From the NCBI GenBank assembly GCA_903924485.1, contig CAIYBL010000174.1, forward strand, positions 1-40,464: 40,464 bases of DNA, given 5' to 3'. Positions 16,946 through 25,746 of this stretch are shown here, in pieces. Position 1 is the first letter of the stretch. Every line of letters begins with the position of its first letter. The notes beneath the pieces were generated by a model. That model saw only the letters and a list, made by a program, of their open reading frames with translations, was not told where the DNA came from and ran no database searches. The translations under genes and the position numbers were made by a program. Origin of the DNA: an uncultured Actinomycetes bacterium. Lineage in GTDB: Bacteria; Actinomycetota; Actinomycetes; Nanopelagicales; Nanopelagicaceae.

Positions 16946-17965
16946 ATGACTGATTCACCTCGAGAAGATGGTTTAGTACTCAACGGCCTTACAAAGATTC
17001 TGGGTGGCCGTGTGATTATTGACAATCTTCACCTTGTCGTAAAAAAAGGCGAGATGGTTTCCTTGCTTGGTCCTTCCGGCTGTGGCAAGACAACGACCCT
17101 TCGCATGATTGCCGGATTTCTGATTCCTGACAAAGGTGACATCGTTCTTAATGGCAAAGATGTCACAACCATTGGACCAGAAAAGCGACCAAGTGCGATG
17201 GTCTTTCAGAATTATGCGCTCTGGCCACATATGACCGTCTTTAACAATGTTGCGTATCCATTGAAGGTAAGAAAACTTGCAAAGTCTGAGATTGAAAAGC
17301 GAGTTCACGAAGCCTTGGGCATGGTGAGTTTGATGCATCATAAAGATTCACGACCGGGGCAAATTTCCGGAGGAGAACAACAACGTGTGGCACTGGCTCG
17401 TGCCTTGGTTCAAGAGCCGGACATCCTTTTGCTGGATGAGCCGCTGAGTAACCTGGACGCGAAGTTACGAGTGAAGGTTCGCGAGGATATCCGTGACCTT
17501 CAGCGACGGTTAGGAATCACCACGGTGATCGTTACGCATGATCAGGATGAAGCACTCTCTATTTCAGACCGCATTGCCGTTATGAATAACGGGAGGATTG
17601 AGCAATTCAGTACACCACAAGAACTCTATGACCGTCCAGAAACAGAGTACGTAGCGAACTTCATCGGTAGCTTGAATCACATTCAAGGCGGCTATGAGAA
17701 TGGCCAGATCACCCAAGGCTCTGAAGTTGTGGGTATTCGCCCAGAAGATGTTCTCTTCAGCAAGGATCAGGTGCCAGGTAGTTATCCAGCAACTGTTGAA
17801 CTTGTCGTCCCACGCGGCCACTTTTGCGAAGTGTATATAAAGCGTGCCGACGTAGAACTTCGCGCCTTTATCTCATCTGACGTTCCGCTTGCCGGCTCTG
17901 CTGGCTTTGCGAAGGTCAACAAAGCTCTCATTTATAAAGATGGCAAACTCGTTAAGGTTGCGTAG
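16946..17965 (+). CDS. ABC transporter ATP-binding protein
   Basis: 339 residues: nucleotide-binding domain with Walker A GPSGCGKTT (42-50), Q-loop FQNYALWPHMTV, signature QISGGEQQ (about 138-144), Walker B ILLLDEP (159-165) and switch histidine VTHDQDEA. A C-terminal TOBE-type domain of about 100 residues (GIRPEDVLF...) follows, as in MalK/PotA/FbpC-like ATPases, where it can bind regulators. It energises uptake through the two permeases. A GAGAGAAG stretch precedes the ATG. The fusion hydrolase gene begins 9 nt after its stop, so the hydrolase is almost certainly part of the same transcript. Confidence 0.93.
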   Translation: MTDSPREDGLVLNGLTKILGGRVIIDNLHLVVKKGEMVSLLGPSGCGKTTTLRMIAGFLIPDKGDIVLNGKDVTTIGPEKRPSAMVFQNYALWPHMTVFNNVAYPLKVRKLAKSEIEKRVHEALGMVSLMHHKDSRPGQISGGEQQRVALARALVQEPDILLLDEPLSNLDAKLRVKVREDIRDLQRRLGITTVIVTHDQDEALSISDRIAVMNNGRIEQFSTPQELYDRPETEYVANFIGSLNHIQGGYENGQITQGSEVVGIRPEDVLFSKDQVPGSYPATVELVVPRGHFCEVYIKRADVELRAFISSDVPLAGSAGFAKVNKALIYKDGKLVKVA

Positions 17966-17974
17966 GTACTGGGT

Positions 17975-19489
17975 ATGACATTTGCCTGCGCACATCGAGG
18001 TGACTCCAGTCGTTTTCGTGAGAACACGCTAGTAGCCATTAAGTCGGCTATCGACGCCGGTTCGCAGATTATTGAAATTGATGTACGAATAACTAAAGAT
18101 GGCCACGTTGCCGTTTTGCATGATTCAACCCTTGAACGTTTGTGGGGGATCTCATCTCCCGTGTCGGATCGCAATTGGGATTTTATTGCGAAGTTGGGCG
18201 AAGGTGACGACCGCATCCCGCTACTTAGTGAGGTACTCCCGCTTTTCGTGGGCACAAATTCAACACTTATGATCGACATGGAAGAGGCTGATCCTGCCGC
18301 GTTGTCTTTTGCTGTCACGTCCAAAGGTCCACTTGATCCGTCGCAAATTCGGTGGTGTGGAAATCTTGATGGGATGAAGAAGATTCGCTCTCTTTCCCCT
18401 ATCGCAAAGATTTGGATGCCATGGGATGAAATCACTTTGCCTAGCAAAATTGATATTGGAGATCTTGCCCCGGAATTCATTAATCTGCACTATTCCTTTG
18501 TAACGCGCGCGCGTGTGCAAGAGTTTCATGACATGGGATACCAAGTTTCAATTTGGACCGTCGATGACGAAGCGACAATGCGTTGGGCGCTGGATATTGG
18601 TATTGATTCAATTACAACAAATCAACTTAGCCTTCTTCAGACAATTATTGGCGAAGGAACTACAGAGAGCCAGATAGTTGAAAGATCAATCGGAGAAATT
18701 GATCTAGACAAGGCGATGGTAATTGCCAGAGATTTGGGCAAATGGGCGATCATGGTGGCAAGTTCCATGGATCCAGGTGAGATGACCTTGAAGGAGAACC
18801 CTGCAGACATCGTGACTCGTGTAGATGTCATGATTGAGGCCCATGTTCGGGAAGTAATCGCGACGAATTTTCCTGGGCATAATTTTGTCGGCGAAGAGAT
18901 GGGCGGACAATTTCAAGCAGATACTCCATCGTGGTATTTAGATCCCATTGATGGAACCACTAATTTTGCCAACCGTATGCCGTGGAGTTCATTTTCATTG
19001 GCGTTGGCTTTCAACCGCACACCTCTGGTTGCAGTAGTCATTGATCCATGGCGCAACTCTCTATTTGAGGCACGCGCAGGACGTGGCGCAAAACTCAATG
19101 GTCGCGAAATGAAAGTTGAAGATCAATCAGGTATCGCGAATCCACTCAGTAGCCGTCTTGTTTCCACAGAACTCGCCGCATATCAAGCGTGGCCAGGCAT
19201 GCTGGGTCTTCTCGAAGGCTTGGCTGAAAATTTTTGCACGATGCGAATTATGGGCTCGGGAACTTTAACTCTCACAGGCGTCGCTGCATCACGCGGGGTG
19301 GGTGCGGTGGTTGGACACTTCAGCCCTATTGATCACTTGGCGGCGGTACTTATTGTCCACGAAGCTGGCGGAGCAGTTTGGGATGAAACAGGAAAAGTTA
19401 ACCTCTTTCCCGAAACCGGCGGAGTACTTTGTTCAACTCAAGCCGCGGCTCAGCCCTTATACGAGATTTGGAAGCGAGCAATCTCATAA
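17975..19489 (+). CDS. Fused glycerophosphodiester phosphodiesterase - inositol monophosphatase family protein
   Basis: 504 residues with two complete enzyme domains. Residues 1-225 are a GDPD TIM barrel with HRG (His7, Arg8), ENT (Glu16), EIDV (Glu34, Asp36) and LHD (His49, Asp50), and a terminal SIWTVDDE...ITTNQ segment. Residues about 240-504 are an IMPase domain with NPADIVTRVD (275-284), VGEE (305-308), LDPIDGTTNF (322-331) and PIDHLAAVLIVHEAGG (451-466, Asp453 metal ligand). No signal peptide, so cytoplasmic. One polypeptide could split a glycerophosphodiester and then dephosphorylate the product; glycerophosphoinositol would suit both domains. It is the last gene of the ABC import operon. 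Domain calls are firm; the combined substrate is inference. No frameshift or stop separates the halves. Confidence 0.9.
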   Translation: MTFACAHRGDSSRFRENTLVAIKSAIDAGSQIIEIDVRITKDGHVAVLHDSTLERLWGISSPVSDRNWDFIAKLGEGDDRIPLLSEVLPLFVGTNSTLMIDMEEADPAALSFAVTSKGPLDPSQIRWCGNLDGMKKIRSLSPIAKIWMPWDEITLPSKIDIGDLAPEFINLHYSFVTRARVQEFHDMGYQVSIWTVDDEATMRWALDIGIDSITTNQLSLLQTIIGEGTTESQIVERSIGEIDLDKAMVIARDLGKWAIMVASSMDPGEMTLKENPADIVTRVDVMIEAHVREVIATNFPGHNFVGEEMGGQFQADTPSWYLDPIDGTTNFANRMPWSSFSLALAFNRTPLVAVVIDPWRNSLFEARAGRGAKLNGREMKVEDQSGIANPLSSRLVSTELAAYQAWPGMLGLLEGLAENFCTMRIMGSGTLTLTGVAASRGVGAVVGHFSPIDHLAAVLIVHEAGGAVWDETGKVNLFPETGGVLCSTQAAAQPLYEIWKRAIS

Positions 19490-19504
19490 ATGAAAGTAAT
19501 TCTG

Positions 19505-20065
19505 CTATTTAATTTCAGCTAATCTCGCCTTCACCATCGCCTGCAATAGTTTCTCATCAACTGCCCAATCATTGGGTACTCCTATGGTTTTCTTCTTTAC
19601 ATCCAAATCCTTCATCTTTGGTGTGAATTTCGCGAGAACCTCCTTGCTCCATGGTGCCAGGAGGATGTGATTCTTTGCCGCAGATACCCCGAAAACGTAA
19701 TCTTTCCCGATTCGTAACATGGGTTGGTTCCACGCGATCACAAGTTCTAACTCGGGATATTTTGTTGTGATTGTCTTGAAAATAGCGCGGATAGTCTTCG
19801 CTTGTTTGGGGTTAAGCGTCTTGTAGTAGTCCGACGGGGTGTTGAAACGTTGAGTAGATTTCGAGCCACGGGAGTACATGACAACTGCATTTGCGTGGCT
19901 CTGACTAAATCCATGGTTCTCTCGCAGGTATGCGATCTGTTCTGGATATTTTTGATCAGCAATCTCGGCCATGACGTCAAACCAATACGACATAGGCTCG
20001 CCGTATTTCTTTTCAATCAATGGGAAGTGAGCTTCTCGGCTTGGATCCTTTTGATTAGCGACCAT
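19505..20065 (-). CDS. DUF4287/DUF1801-like two-domain protein
   Basis: About 186 residues. The first 75 or so (EKKYGEPMSYWFDVMAEIADQKYPEQIAYLRENHGFSQSHANAVVMYSRGS) match the DUF4287 pattern, a small helical domain. The second part (FKTITTKYPELELVIAWNQPMLRIGKDYVFGVSAAKNHILLAPWSKE...) resembles the DUF1801/YdhG-like fold. Both are unassigned in function; the second fold has been linked to iron-binding frataxin-like proteins by structure, which says little about this protein. The ORF track uses a TTG at 20068. The ATG at 20065 is preferred; either way the start lies inside the end of the upstream esterase gene, an 11-14 nt overlap. Confidence 0.7.
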   Translation of the reverse strand: MVANQKDPSREAHFPLIEKKYGEPMSYWFDVMAEIADQKYPEQIAYLRENHGFSQSHANAVVMYSRGSKSTQRFNTPSDYYKTLNPKQAKTIRAIFKTITTKYPELELVIAWNQPMLRIGKDYVFGVSAAKNHILLAPWSKEVLAKFTPKMKDLDVKKKTIGVPNDWAVDEKLLQAMVKARLAEIK

Positions 20066-20987
20066 CAACGGCCTTTACAATCTGGGCGCTTAGCCATTTA
20101 CGTAATGCGTAAGCATCATCAACAAATTGCCCATGGCCGAAGAACCCGTGGATCATTCCGGGGAATTCCCTCAAGGTGCAGGAAATCCCAGCCTCTTGGA
20201 GTTTTAACGCGTAGATTGCTCCGTCATCACGAAGGACGTCATGCTCTGCTATCGCAATAATGGCGGGGGCAACATTAGTAAAAGAGGTCGCGCGTGCAGG
20301 TACTGCATATCTATTTCCGCGTTGATCCTGCGGTACATATAGATCCCAGGCGCCCATCATGCCGTTTTTCTCTAAACCAAAACCGGTCGCATGCTCTAGA
20401 TACGAATTGGATTCGAAATTCGTATCAATGCATGGGTAGATGAGCATCTGATATGCGAGCTTGACATCACCTGTGTCTGCGGCCTTTAGTGCTGCGGCCG
20501 CCGCAAGATTTCCTCCCGCGCTATCGCCTCCTACGCCAATCTTTGCTGGATCAATACCTAAACGCTCGGCGTTCTTCGCGACCCACAGCAAGCCTGCATA
20601 ACAATCATCAAATGGAATTGGAAAAGGATGCTCGGGTGCCTTTTGATAGTTAACTGCAATCACAGTGAAGCCGGTCTCTGCGCACATATTAGAAAGTTGT
20701 GCTGCATATCGAAGTGGCCAGCTGTAAATCCAACCTCCGCCATGGAAATATACGAGGGCCGGTGATTGTGGTTTAACATTCTTTGGACGGAAGATCACTG
20801 TATGCAAATCCGCCGTAGGGGAGGTGAAATAAGTATGTTCAACGTTGACTTCGGTGGACTCAGGACCTGCGTATGCCAAGTAACCGTGTATATCTGCTCT
20901 TATCTCTTCAAGAGTCGCGTCTTCAGCTAGTGGGTTGTGCACGGCGATGTAGTCGAGATAGGTCCGGGCCTGAGCATGTAACGTCAT
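20055..20987 (-). CDS. HSL-type alpha/beta-hydrolase esterase
   Basis: 310 residues with the hormone-sensitive-lipase family signature: HGGGW (oxyanion hole), GVGGDSAGGNLAAA with the nucleophile serine, AEHDVLRDDG with the acid, and MIHGFFG with the histidine. Short-chain ester hydrolase, cytoplasmic, natural substrate unknown. It starts 21 nt downstream of the kgd stop and overlaps the DUF4287 gene, so kgd-esterase-DUF4287 may be transcribed together. No terminator is visible between kgd and this gene. Confidence 0.88.
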   Translation of the reverse strand: MTLHAQARTYLDYIAVHNPLAEDATLEEIRADIHGYLAYAGPESTEVNVEHTYFTSPTADLHTVIFRPKNVKPQSPALVYFHGGGWIYSWPLRYAAQLSNMCAETGFTVIAVNYQKAPEHPFPIPFDDCYAGLLWVAKNAERLGIDPAKIGVGGDSAGGNLAAAAALKAADTGDVKLAYQMLIYPCIDTNFESNSYLEHATGFGLEKNGMMGAWDLYVPQDQRGNRYAVPARATSFTNVAPAIIAIAEHDVLRDDGAIYALKLQEAGISCTLREFPGMIHGFFGHGQFVDDAYALRKWLSAQIVKAVDGR

Positions 20988-21008
20988 GGCGAAAAGAGTA
21001 CCTGAACG

Positions 21009-24000
21009 TTAGCGCGTAAAGGCTTCCATCAATAAGGCTTTTGCCTCTTCTTCGTGAACATAGTGATTGCCGGTTGCCGGGCTAGCAGTCGCACGGCGCG
21101 ATACCCGGCGGAGTGTGCGACCATCAAATGTCTCTAAAGTATTGAGACCGATATACGGCCATGGCCCTTGGTTGGCAGGTTCGTCTTGAACCCAAAGGAG
21201 ATTTGCATTGGGATGCTTGCTTGCCTCCTCGGCCAATTCGCGTGCAGGAAGTGGATAGATCTGTTCTACCCGAATGATTGCAGTCGAATCTTCTCCAAGC
21301 CGTTTACGTTCAGCGATGAGATCGTAGTAAACACGCCCAGAGCAGAAGATCACCCGCGATGCATTTGTTACAGAATCATCTGTGATTACAGGCTGGAAAT
21401 GACCGCTGGTGAAGTCGTTGAGGGACGAAGATGCAGCCTTCATACGCAACATCGATTTAGGAGTGAAGACAATCAGCGGGCGTTGCGCAGGATTCTTCGC
21501 GTGCCAGCGAAGCAGATGAAAATATGAAGCAGGTGTCGACGGCTGAGCCACGGTCATGTTTCCTTCGGCGCTTTGAGAAAGGTATCGCTCGATTCGCGCG
21601 GATGAATGGTCCGGACCTTGGCCTTCGTAACCGTGAGGAAGTAGAAGTACTACGCCAGAGCGCTCACCCCATTTTTGCAATGACGTGGCCACAAATTCAT
21701 CAACAATAGTTTGCGCACCATTTCCGAAGTCACCGAACTGTGCCTCCCACATAACGAGTGCTTCAGGGCGAGCCACGGAGTAGCCATATTCAAATCCCAT
21801 TGCTGCATATTCAGAGAGAAGTGAATCGATTACGAAGAATTGATTCTCGTCAGAAATTAAGCCGCGAAGTGGTGTCCATTCATTTCCATTTATCTTGTCG
21901 ATAATCACCGCGTGGCGATTGCTGAAAGTGCCACGACGAGAATCTTGACCGGCAAGACGAATCGGCTTGCCTTCCAAGAGGAGGGAGCCGAACGCAAGAG
22001 TTTCGCCCATAGACCAATCGATGCTTGCCTCATTGAGCATCTCAACGCGCTTTGCCAACTGTGGTGTGAGCTTTGGGTGAACGCTAAATCCTTCAGGGAC
22101 ATCTATTTGTGTTTGTGCAATCCGGCTAGCCGTTGCCTCATCGATACTGGTCACAACGCTAGAAGGAGATGCTACATCTGGAACATCAGGGTGGAGAACT
22201 TCCTCGGGCTGAAGATTGTGTACGGCAGCGAAAACAGCCTCTAATTGAGCCTGATAATCGCGGGCGACTTCTTCGGCTTCCTCAAGGGTGATTTCTTTTC
22301 GCCCTATGAGGGCTTCCGTGTAAAGAGTACGAGTGGATCGCTTTGCATCTATGAGTTTGTACATTAAAGGTTGTGTAAAGCTCGGCTCGTCGCCTTCGTT
22401 GTGTCCACGGCGGCGATAGCAGAGCATGTCGATAACTACATCTTTGTTAAATTTTTGGCGGTATTCATATGCCAGGCGCGCAACACGCACACATGCTTCA
22501 GGATCGTCACCGTTGACATGGAAGACAGGTGCCGAAATAGTCTTTGCCACATCGGTTGCATATGTAGATGAACGCGATGCTATTGGTGAAGTTGTGAAAC
22601 CCACTTGATTGTTAACGATGATGTGAATCGTTCCACCGGTACGATATCCTCGCAAAAGTGAAAGATTCAGAGTCTCAACAACAACGCCTTGTCCTGCGAA
22701 AGCGGCGTCTCCGTGAAGGAGAATTGGCAAAATAGAGAAAGCATCTCGCTTGTTCATGCGATCCTGCTTTGCGCGAACGACTCCTTCTAGAACTGGGTTA
22801 ACAGCTTCTAGGTGTGAAGGGTTGGCTGCAAGATAGATCTTCGTTTTTGCGCCGGATTCAGAAGTAAATACTCCTTCTGTTCCCAGGTGATATTTAACAT
22901 CGCCCGTTCCAGCAACAGCGTTCTTTGCGTAGAAACCTTCAAACTCCTGGAAAATTTGCCCGTATGACTTACCTGCAATATTGGCTAGGACGTTGAGACG
23001 GCCACGGTGAGGCATTCCGATACACACTTCGTCCATCCCGCTTTCGGCGGCAGCGGAAATAACAGCGTCTAGCAATGGAATAACTGTTTCTCCACCTTCA
23101 AGCGAGAAACGCTTCTGTCCAACATATTTAGTCTGCAAGAAAGCCTCAAAAGCTTCAGCGCCATTGAGTTTGTGCAGGATGCGAAGATGTTCTTCACGCG
23201 GAAACTTCTGTGGTCCAATTTCAACATGCTCTTGGATCCATGTACGTTCAACGGGATCTTGGATATACATGTATTCCACGCCGACAGAGCGGCAGTAGGA
23301 GTCACGAAGAATTCCTAGAATCTTGCGCAGTTTCATAAATGACTGTCCACCGAATCCGCCCGTAGCGAATTCACGATCTAGATCCCATAGAGTCAATCCA
23401 TGGGTCACGACATCCAGGTCTGGATGTGAACGTTGCTTGTACTCAAGTGGGTCAATGTCAGCCATTAAGTGGCCAAATGTGCGATAGGCGTGGATTAATT
23501 GTTGAACTCGAGCAGTCTTATTAATTTCCTCATCATGGGCAAATTCAATATCAGCAACCCAACGAATTGGCTGATAAGGAATACGCAGGGCTGCAAAGAT
23601 TTCCTCATAGAAGCTCTCGGCCCCAAGGAGAAGTTCATGAATTCTTCGAAGGAAGTCGCCCGATTGCGCTCCTTGAATAATGCGATGGTCGTAAGTGCTG
23701 GTCAAAGTAACGACCTTGCTAACGGCCAGGCGAGCCAATGTCTCTTCGCTTGCGCCTTGAAATTCCGCTGGATAATCCAGTGAACCAACTCCGAGAATCA
23801 TCGCCTGACCAACTACAAGGCGCGGAACGGAGTGAACAGTTCCGATAGTTCCGGGATTTGTAAGCGAGACAGTGGTTCCGGCGTAATCATCAACGGTCAA
23901 AGTTCCTGTGCGCGCTTTATGTACCGTCTCTTCGTAAGTGGCCCAAAATTGTCCGAAATCTAAATCTTCACAACCTTTGATTGATGGAACCAGTAGCTGA

Positions 24001-24683
24001 CGTGTTCCATCTGGTTTGGCCAGGTCAATTGCGATTCCTAGATTGATGTGATCAGGGTGAGCCACGGCTGGCTTGCCATCAAGCTGGGTATAAAAAGAGT
24101 TCATTTCTGGCATGGCACGTAGTGCTTTGATCATGGCATATGCAATTAAGTGAGTGAATGAAACTTTTCCACCCCGTGCGCGCTTGAGGTGATTGTTAAT
24201 CACAATCCGGTTATCAATAAGAAGTTTGGCGGGAATTACTCGCACACTTGTAGCTGTTGGTACAGAAAGCGAAGCTTCCATACTTTGCACTACGCGTCCT
24301 GCAACTCCTCGTAGATTTTCAACTGCTGCTGCAGAAGGTGTTTCTAATACTGGAATGGGTTTTACTACTGGATCAGCGGGTGTTGGCGTAGCGATAATTG
24401 GAGATTGACGAACTACCGCTTGTGGGACAACTGGTTGCGCAGCAACTGGCGCCACTGGCTGCGCGACTGGAATTACAGGCGCGGTCTGAGCAGATTTTGG
24501 TGTGGGAGGGACGCCGCCACGTGGAGCACTTGATGGAGTTTTAGCGCCTGTAGTTTTTGTTGTAGCAAAGAGTTCGGCCCAAGCAGCGTCAACAGAATTC
24601 GGGTCTTGCAAATACCGCTCGTACATTTCATCAACGAGCCAGTCGTTTGCTCCGAATTGATCTCCGAATTGATCGCCAACCAC
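21009..24683 (-). CDS. kgd: Multifunctional 2-oxoglutarate metabolism enzyme (E2-like/E1 fusion)
   Basis: 1224 residues. The start is GTG, seven bases after GAAGGAG. Order of parts: short E1-binding-type N-terminus (NDWLVDEMYERYLQDP), Pro/Ala-rich linker (about 45-120), an E2-type acyltransferase domain (about 130-355) with its DHRIIQG motif (332-338), then the thiamine-diphosphate E1 with MPHRGRLNVLANIAGK, HGDAAFAGQG, VNNQVGFTTSP and the C-terminal transketolase-like part. No lipoyl domain is present, as in mycobacterial Kgd/OdhA. It converts 2-oxoglutarate to succinyl-CoA together with E3 and a separate lipoylated E2, and can decarboxylate to succinate semialdehyde. The linker is the usual site near which GarA/OdhI regulation acts. 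A tandem 12-bp repeat gives GDQFGDQF at the N-terminus. Confidence 0.97.
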   Translation of the reverse strand: MVGDQFGDQFGANDWLVDEMYERYLQDPNSVDAAWAELFATTKTTGAKTPSSAPRGGVPPTPKSAQTAPVIPVAQPVAPVAAQPVVPQAVVRQSPIIATPTPADPVVKPIPVLETPSAAAVENLRGVAGRVVQSMEASLSVPTATSVRVIPAKLLIDNRIVINNHLKRARGGKVSFTHLIAYAMIKALRAMPEMNSFYTQLDGKPAVAHPDHINLGIAIDLAKPDGTRQLLVPSIKGCEDLDFGQFWATYEETVHKARTGTLTVDDYAGTTVSLTNPGTIGTVHSVPRLVVGQAMILGVGSLDYPAEFQGASEETLARLAVSKVVTLTSTYDHRIIQGAQSGDFLRRIHELLLGAESFYEEIFAALRIPYQPIRWVADIEFAHDEEINKTARVQQLIHAYRTFGHLMADIDPLEYKQRSHPDLDVVTHGLTLWDLDREFATGGFGGQSFMKLRKILGILRDSYCRSVGVEYMYIQDPVERTWIQEHVEIGPQKFPREEHLRILHKLNGAEAFEAFLQTKYVGQKRFSLEGGETVIPLLDAVISAAAESGMDEVCIGMPHRGRLNVLANIAGKSYGQIFQEFEGFYAKNAVAGTGDVKYHLGTEGVFTSESGAKTKIYLAANPSHLEAVNPVLEGVVRAKQDRMNKRDAFSILPILLHGDAAFAGQGVVVETLNLSLLRGYRTGGTIHIIVNNQVGFTTSPIASRSSTYATDVAKTISAPVFHVNGDDPEACVRVARLAYEYRQKFNKDVVIDMLCYRRRGHNEGDEPSFTQPLMYKLIDAKRSTRTLYTEALIGRKEITLEEAEEVARDYQAQLEAVFAAVHNLQPEEVLHPDVPDVASPSSVVTSIDEATASRIAQTQIDVPEGFSVHPKLTPQLAKRVEMLNEASIDWSMGETLAFGSLLLEGKPIRLAGQDSRRGTFSNRHAVIIDKINGNEWTPLRGLISDENQFFVIDSLLSEYAAMGFEYGYSVARPEALVMWEAQFGDFGNGAQTIVDEFVATSLQKWGERSGVVLLLPHGYEGQGPDHSSARIERYLSQSAEGNMTVAQPSTPASYFHLLRWHAKNPAQRPLIVFTPKSMLRMKAASSSLNDFTSGHFQPVITDDSVTNASRVIFCSGRVYYDLIAERKRLGEDSTAIIRVEQIYPLPARELAEEASKHPNANLLWVQDEPANQGPWPYIGLNTLETFDGRTLRRVSRRATASPATGNHYVHEEEAKALLMEAFTR

Positions 24684-24811
24684 AGGCGGACTCCTTCGTC
24701 ATTCACTGTTGGGACTTAACTAAGCCCCCGTAGCCTACCGATCACCATAGGGACGAGAAACTTGTAATGACGAGCCAGCAAGGGATATAGAACACAAATG
24801 AGGTGCTGGGA

Positions 24812-25177
24812 CTACTCCGGCACGATGGAAATCGAGATCACAAGCGTGATGAGTGCAAGAAGAGCTAAGGGAACTGCCATGACCCAGAAATGCGCCGAGA
24901 TCTGAAAGTAGGCAACGCCTAACGCGATGAGATTGGCGAGCACGGCTGGGGCTCGTCCATAGTTTTTTGCCGTACTAAATCCATGTGCGGCTCCGAGGAG
25001 GCCTGCGCCTCCCAGCACCGCAAAGACGATCACGCCAATAAGAGCGCCCAGCGCCTCAACCTTTGACGTTAAACCCTTAATCACCAGAAATGTTCCTAGG
25101 GCAAGCACGATGGATGCTTCGACTTTCAGCAGGGTTGCCGCGATCGTACGACGACGTTCGACGTTGGGAAACTTCAT
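24812..25177 (-). CDS. Small four-helix membrane protein of unknown function
   Basis: 121 residues with about four predicted membrane helices (IVLALGTFLVIKGL, ALIGVIVFAVLGGAGLLGAAHGF, APAVLANLIALGVAYFQI, MAVPLALLALITLVISI) and a short basic N-terminus (MKFPNVERRR). I do not recognise a named family. It lies 128 nt upstream of kgd on the same strand and 48 nt divergent from the GGDEF-like gene. The 128-nt spacer holds the kgd ribosome site and presumably its promoter, so it need not be co-transcribed with kgd. Confidence 0.65.
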   Translation of the reverse strand: MKFPNVERRRTIAATLLKVEASIVLALGTFLVIKGLTSKVEALGALIGVIVFAVLGGAGLLGAAHGFSTAKNYGRAPAVLANLIALGVAYFQISAHFWVMAVPLALLALITLVISISIVPE

Positions 25178-25225
25178 GGATGAAGGGTAGCAACAAGGTG
25201 CCCCTTCAAAAGAAAGCTGGGATAA

Positions 25226-25666
25226 GTGTTTTCACATGATGGTCTTAAAGATGTCCTAACCCATTTGGCAGCTCCTCCTTTGTTCTATGAAGAACTTCGC
25301 AGAGAAGTTTCGCGCATGGAGAGAAATGGCGAACGCTTTGCTATCTTGCGTTTGATTTTGGAGGTTGAATTTCACTCGGACGTTCATGTCCTAAATTTCT
25401 CTGAAATCTTAGTTCGCGCATCACGAGGAGAGGAGTTAATTGCCAGACTTGGAGAGTATGAATTTGCAATTCTGGTACGAGGAAACCATTTGGCTGCTGC
25501 AAATCTCTTAGATCGAATAATTGGAAAAGCAGAGAACCAGGATCCACGTCCAAGATTTCAAAATTCCTGCATATCTTCTCAAGCAGGAGAGAGCGCCTTG
25601 GAGTTGCTCAATCGTCTTGATAGCGTCGCGCTCGCACCCGCAATTAGTGAGCCTTTACTTACTTAA
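25226..25666 (+). CDS. Degenerate GGDEF-domain protein
   Basis: 146 residues that read as one GGDEF domain and little else: DVLTHLAAPPLFYEELRREVSRMERNGERFAILRLIL matches the domain's DxLTGLxNRxxF opening, and LIARLGEYEFAILVRG carries GEYEF (76-80) at the GGDEF signature. The second Gly and the Asp of the signature are lost, and the metal-binding Asp of the first strand is missing, so diguanylate cyclase activity is unlikely. It could act as a receptor or simple scaffold. It starts with GTG and has no membrane or sensor domain. It precedes tadA by 80 nt on the same strand. Confidence 0.65.
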   Translation: MFSHDGLKDVLTHLAAPPLFYEELRREVSRMERNGERFAILRLILEVEFHSDVHVLNFSEILVRASRGEELIARLGEYEFAILVRGNHLAAANLLDRIIGKAENQDPRPRFQNSCISSQAGESALELLNRLDSVALAPAISEPLLT

Positions 25667-25703
25667 TGTAGATATTTCTCCCTGATCGGCATTGGATAAA
25701 AGG

Positions 25704-25717
25704 GGAGAAGATTCTCC
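25704..25717 (+). promoter_or_regulatory. Inverted repeat upstream of tadA
   Basis: GGAGAA-GA-TTCTCC is a perfect 6+6 dyad with a 2-nt centre, 29 nt before the tadA ATG. The centre is too short for an RNA hairpin loop, so a dimeric DNA-binding protein site is the natural reading. No repressor family is recognised and it may be chance. Confidence 0.3.
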
Positions 25718-25746
25718 AGCATCAACCTCACTTCTAGAGTCGCCCC

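Noticed and set aside
17975-19489. Possibility that the GDPD-IMPase fusion is an artefact of a lost stop codon or frameshift.
   Set aside because: Both domains are complete, the linker is short and in frame, and no start or ribosome site is seen before the IMPase half, so a genuine fusion is more likely.
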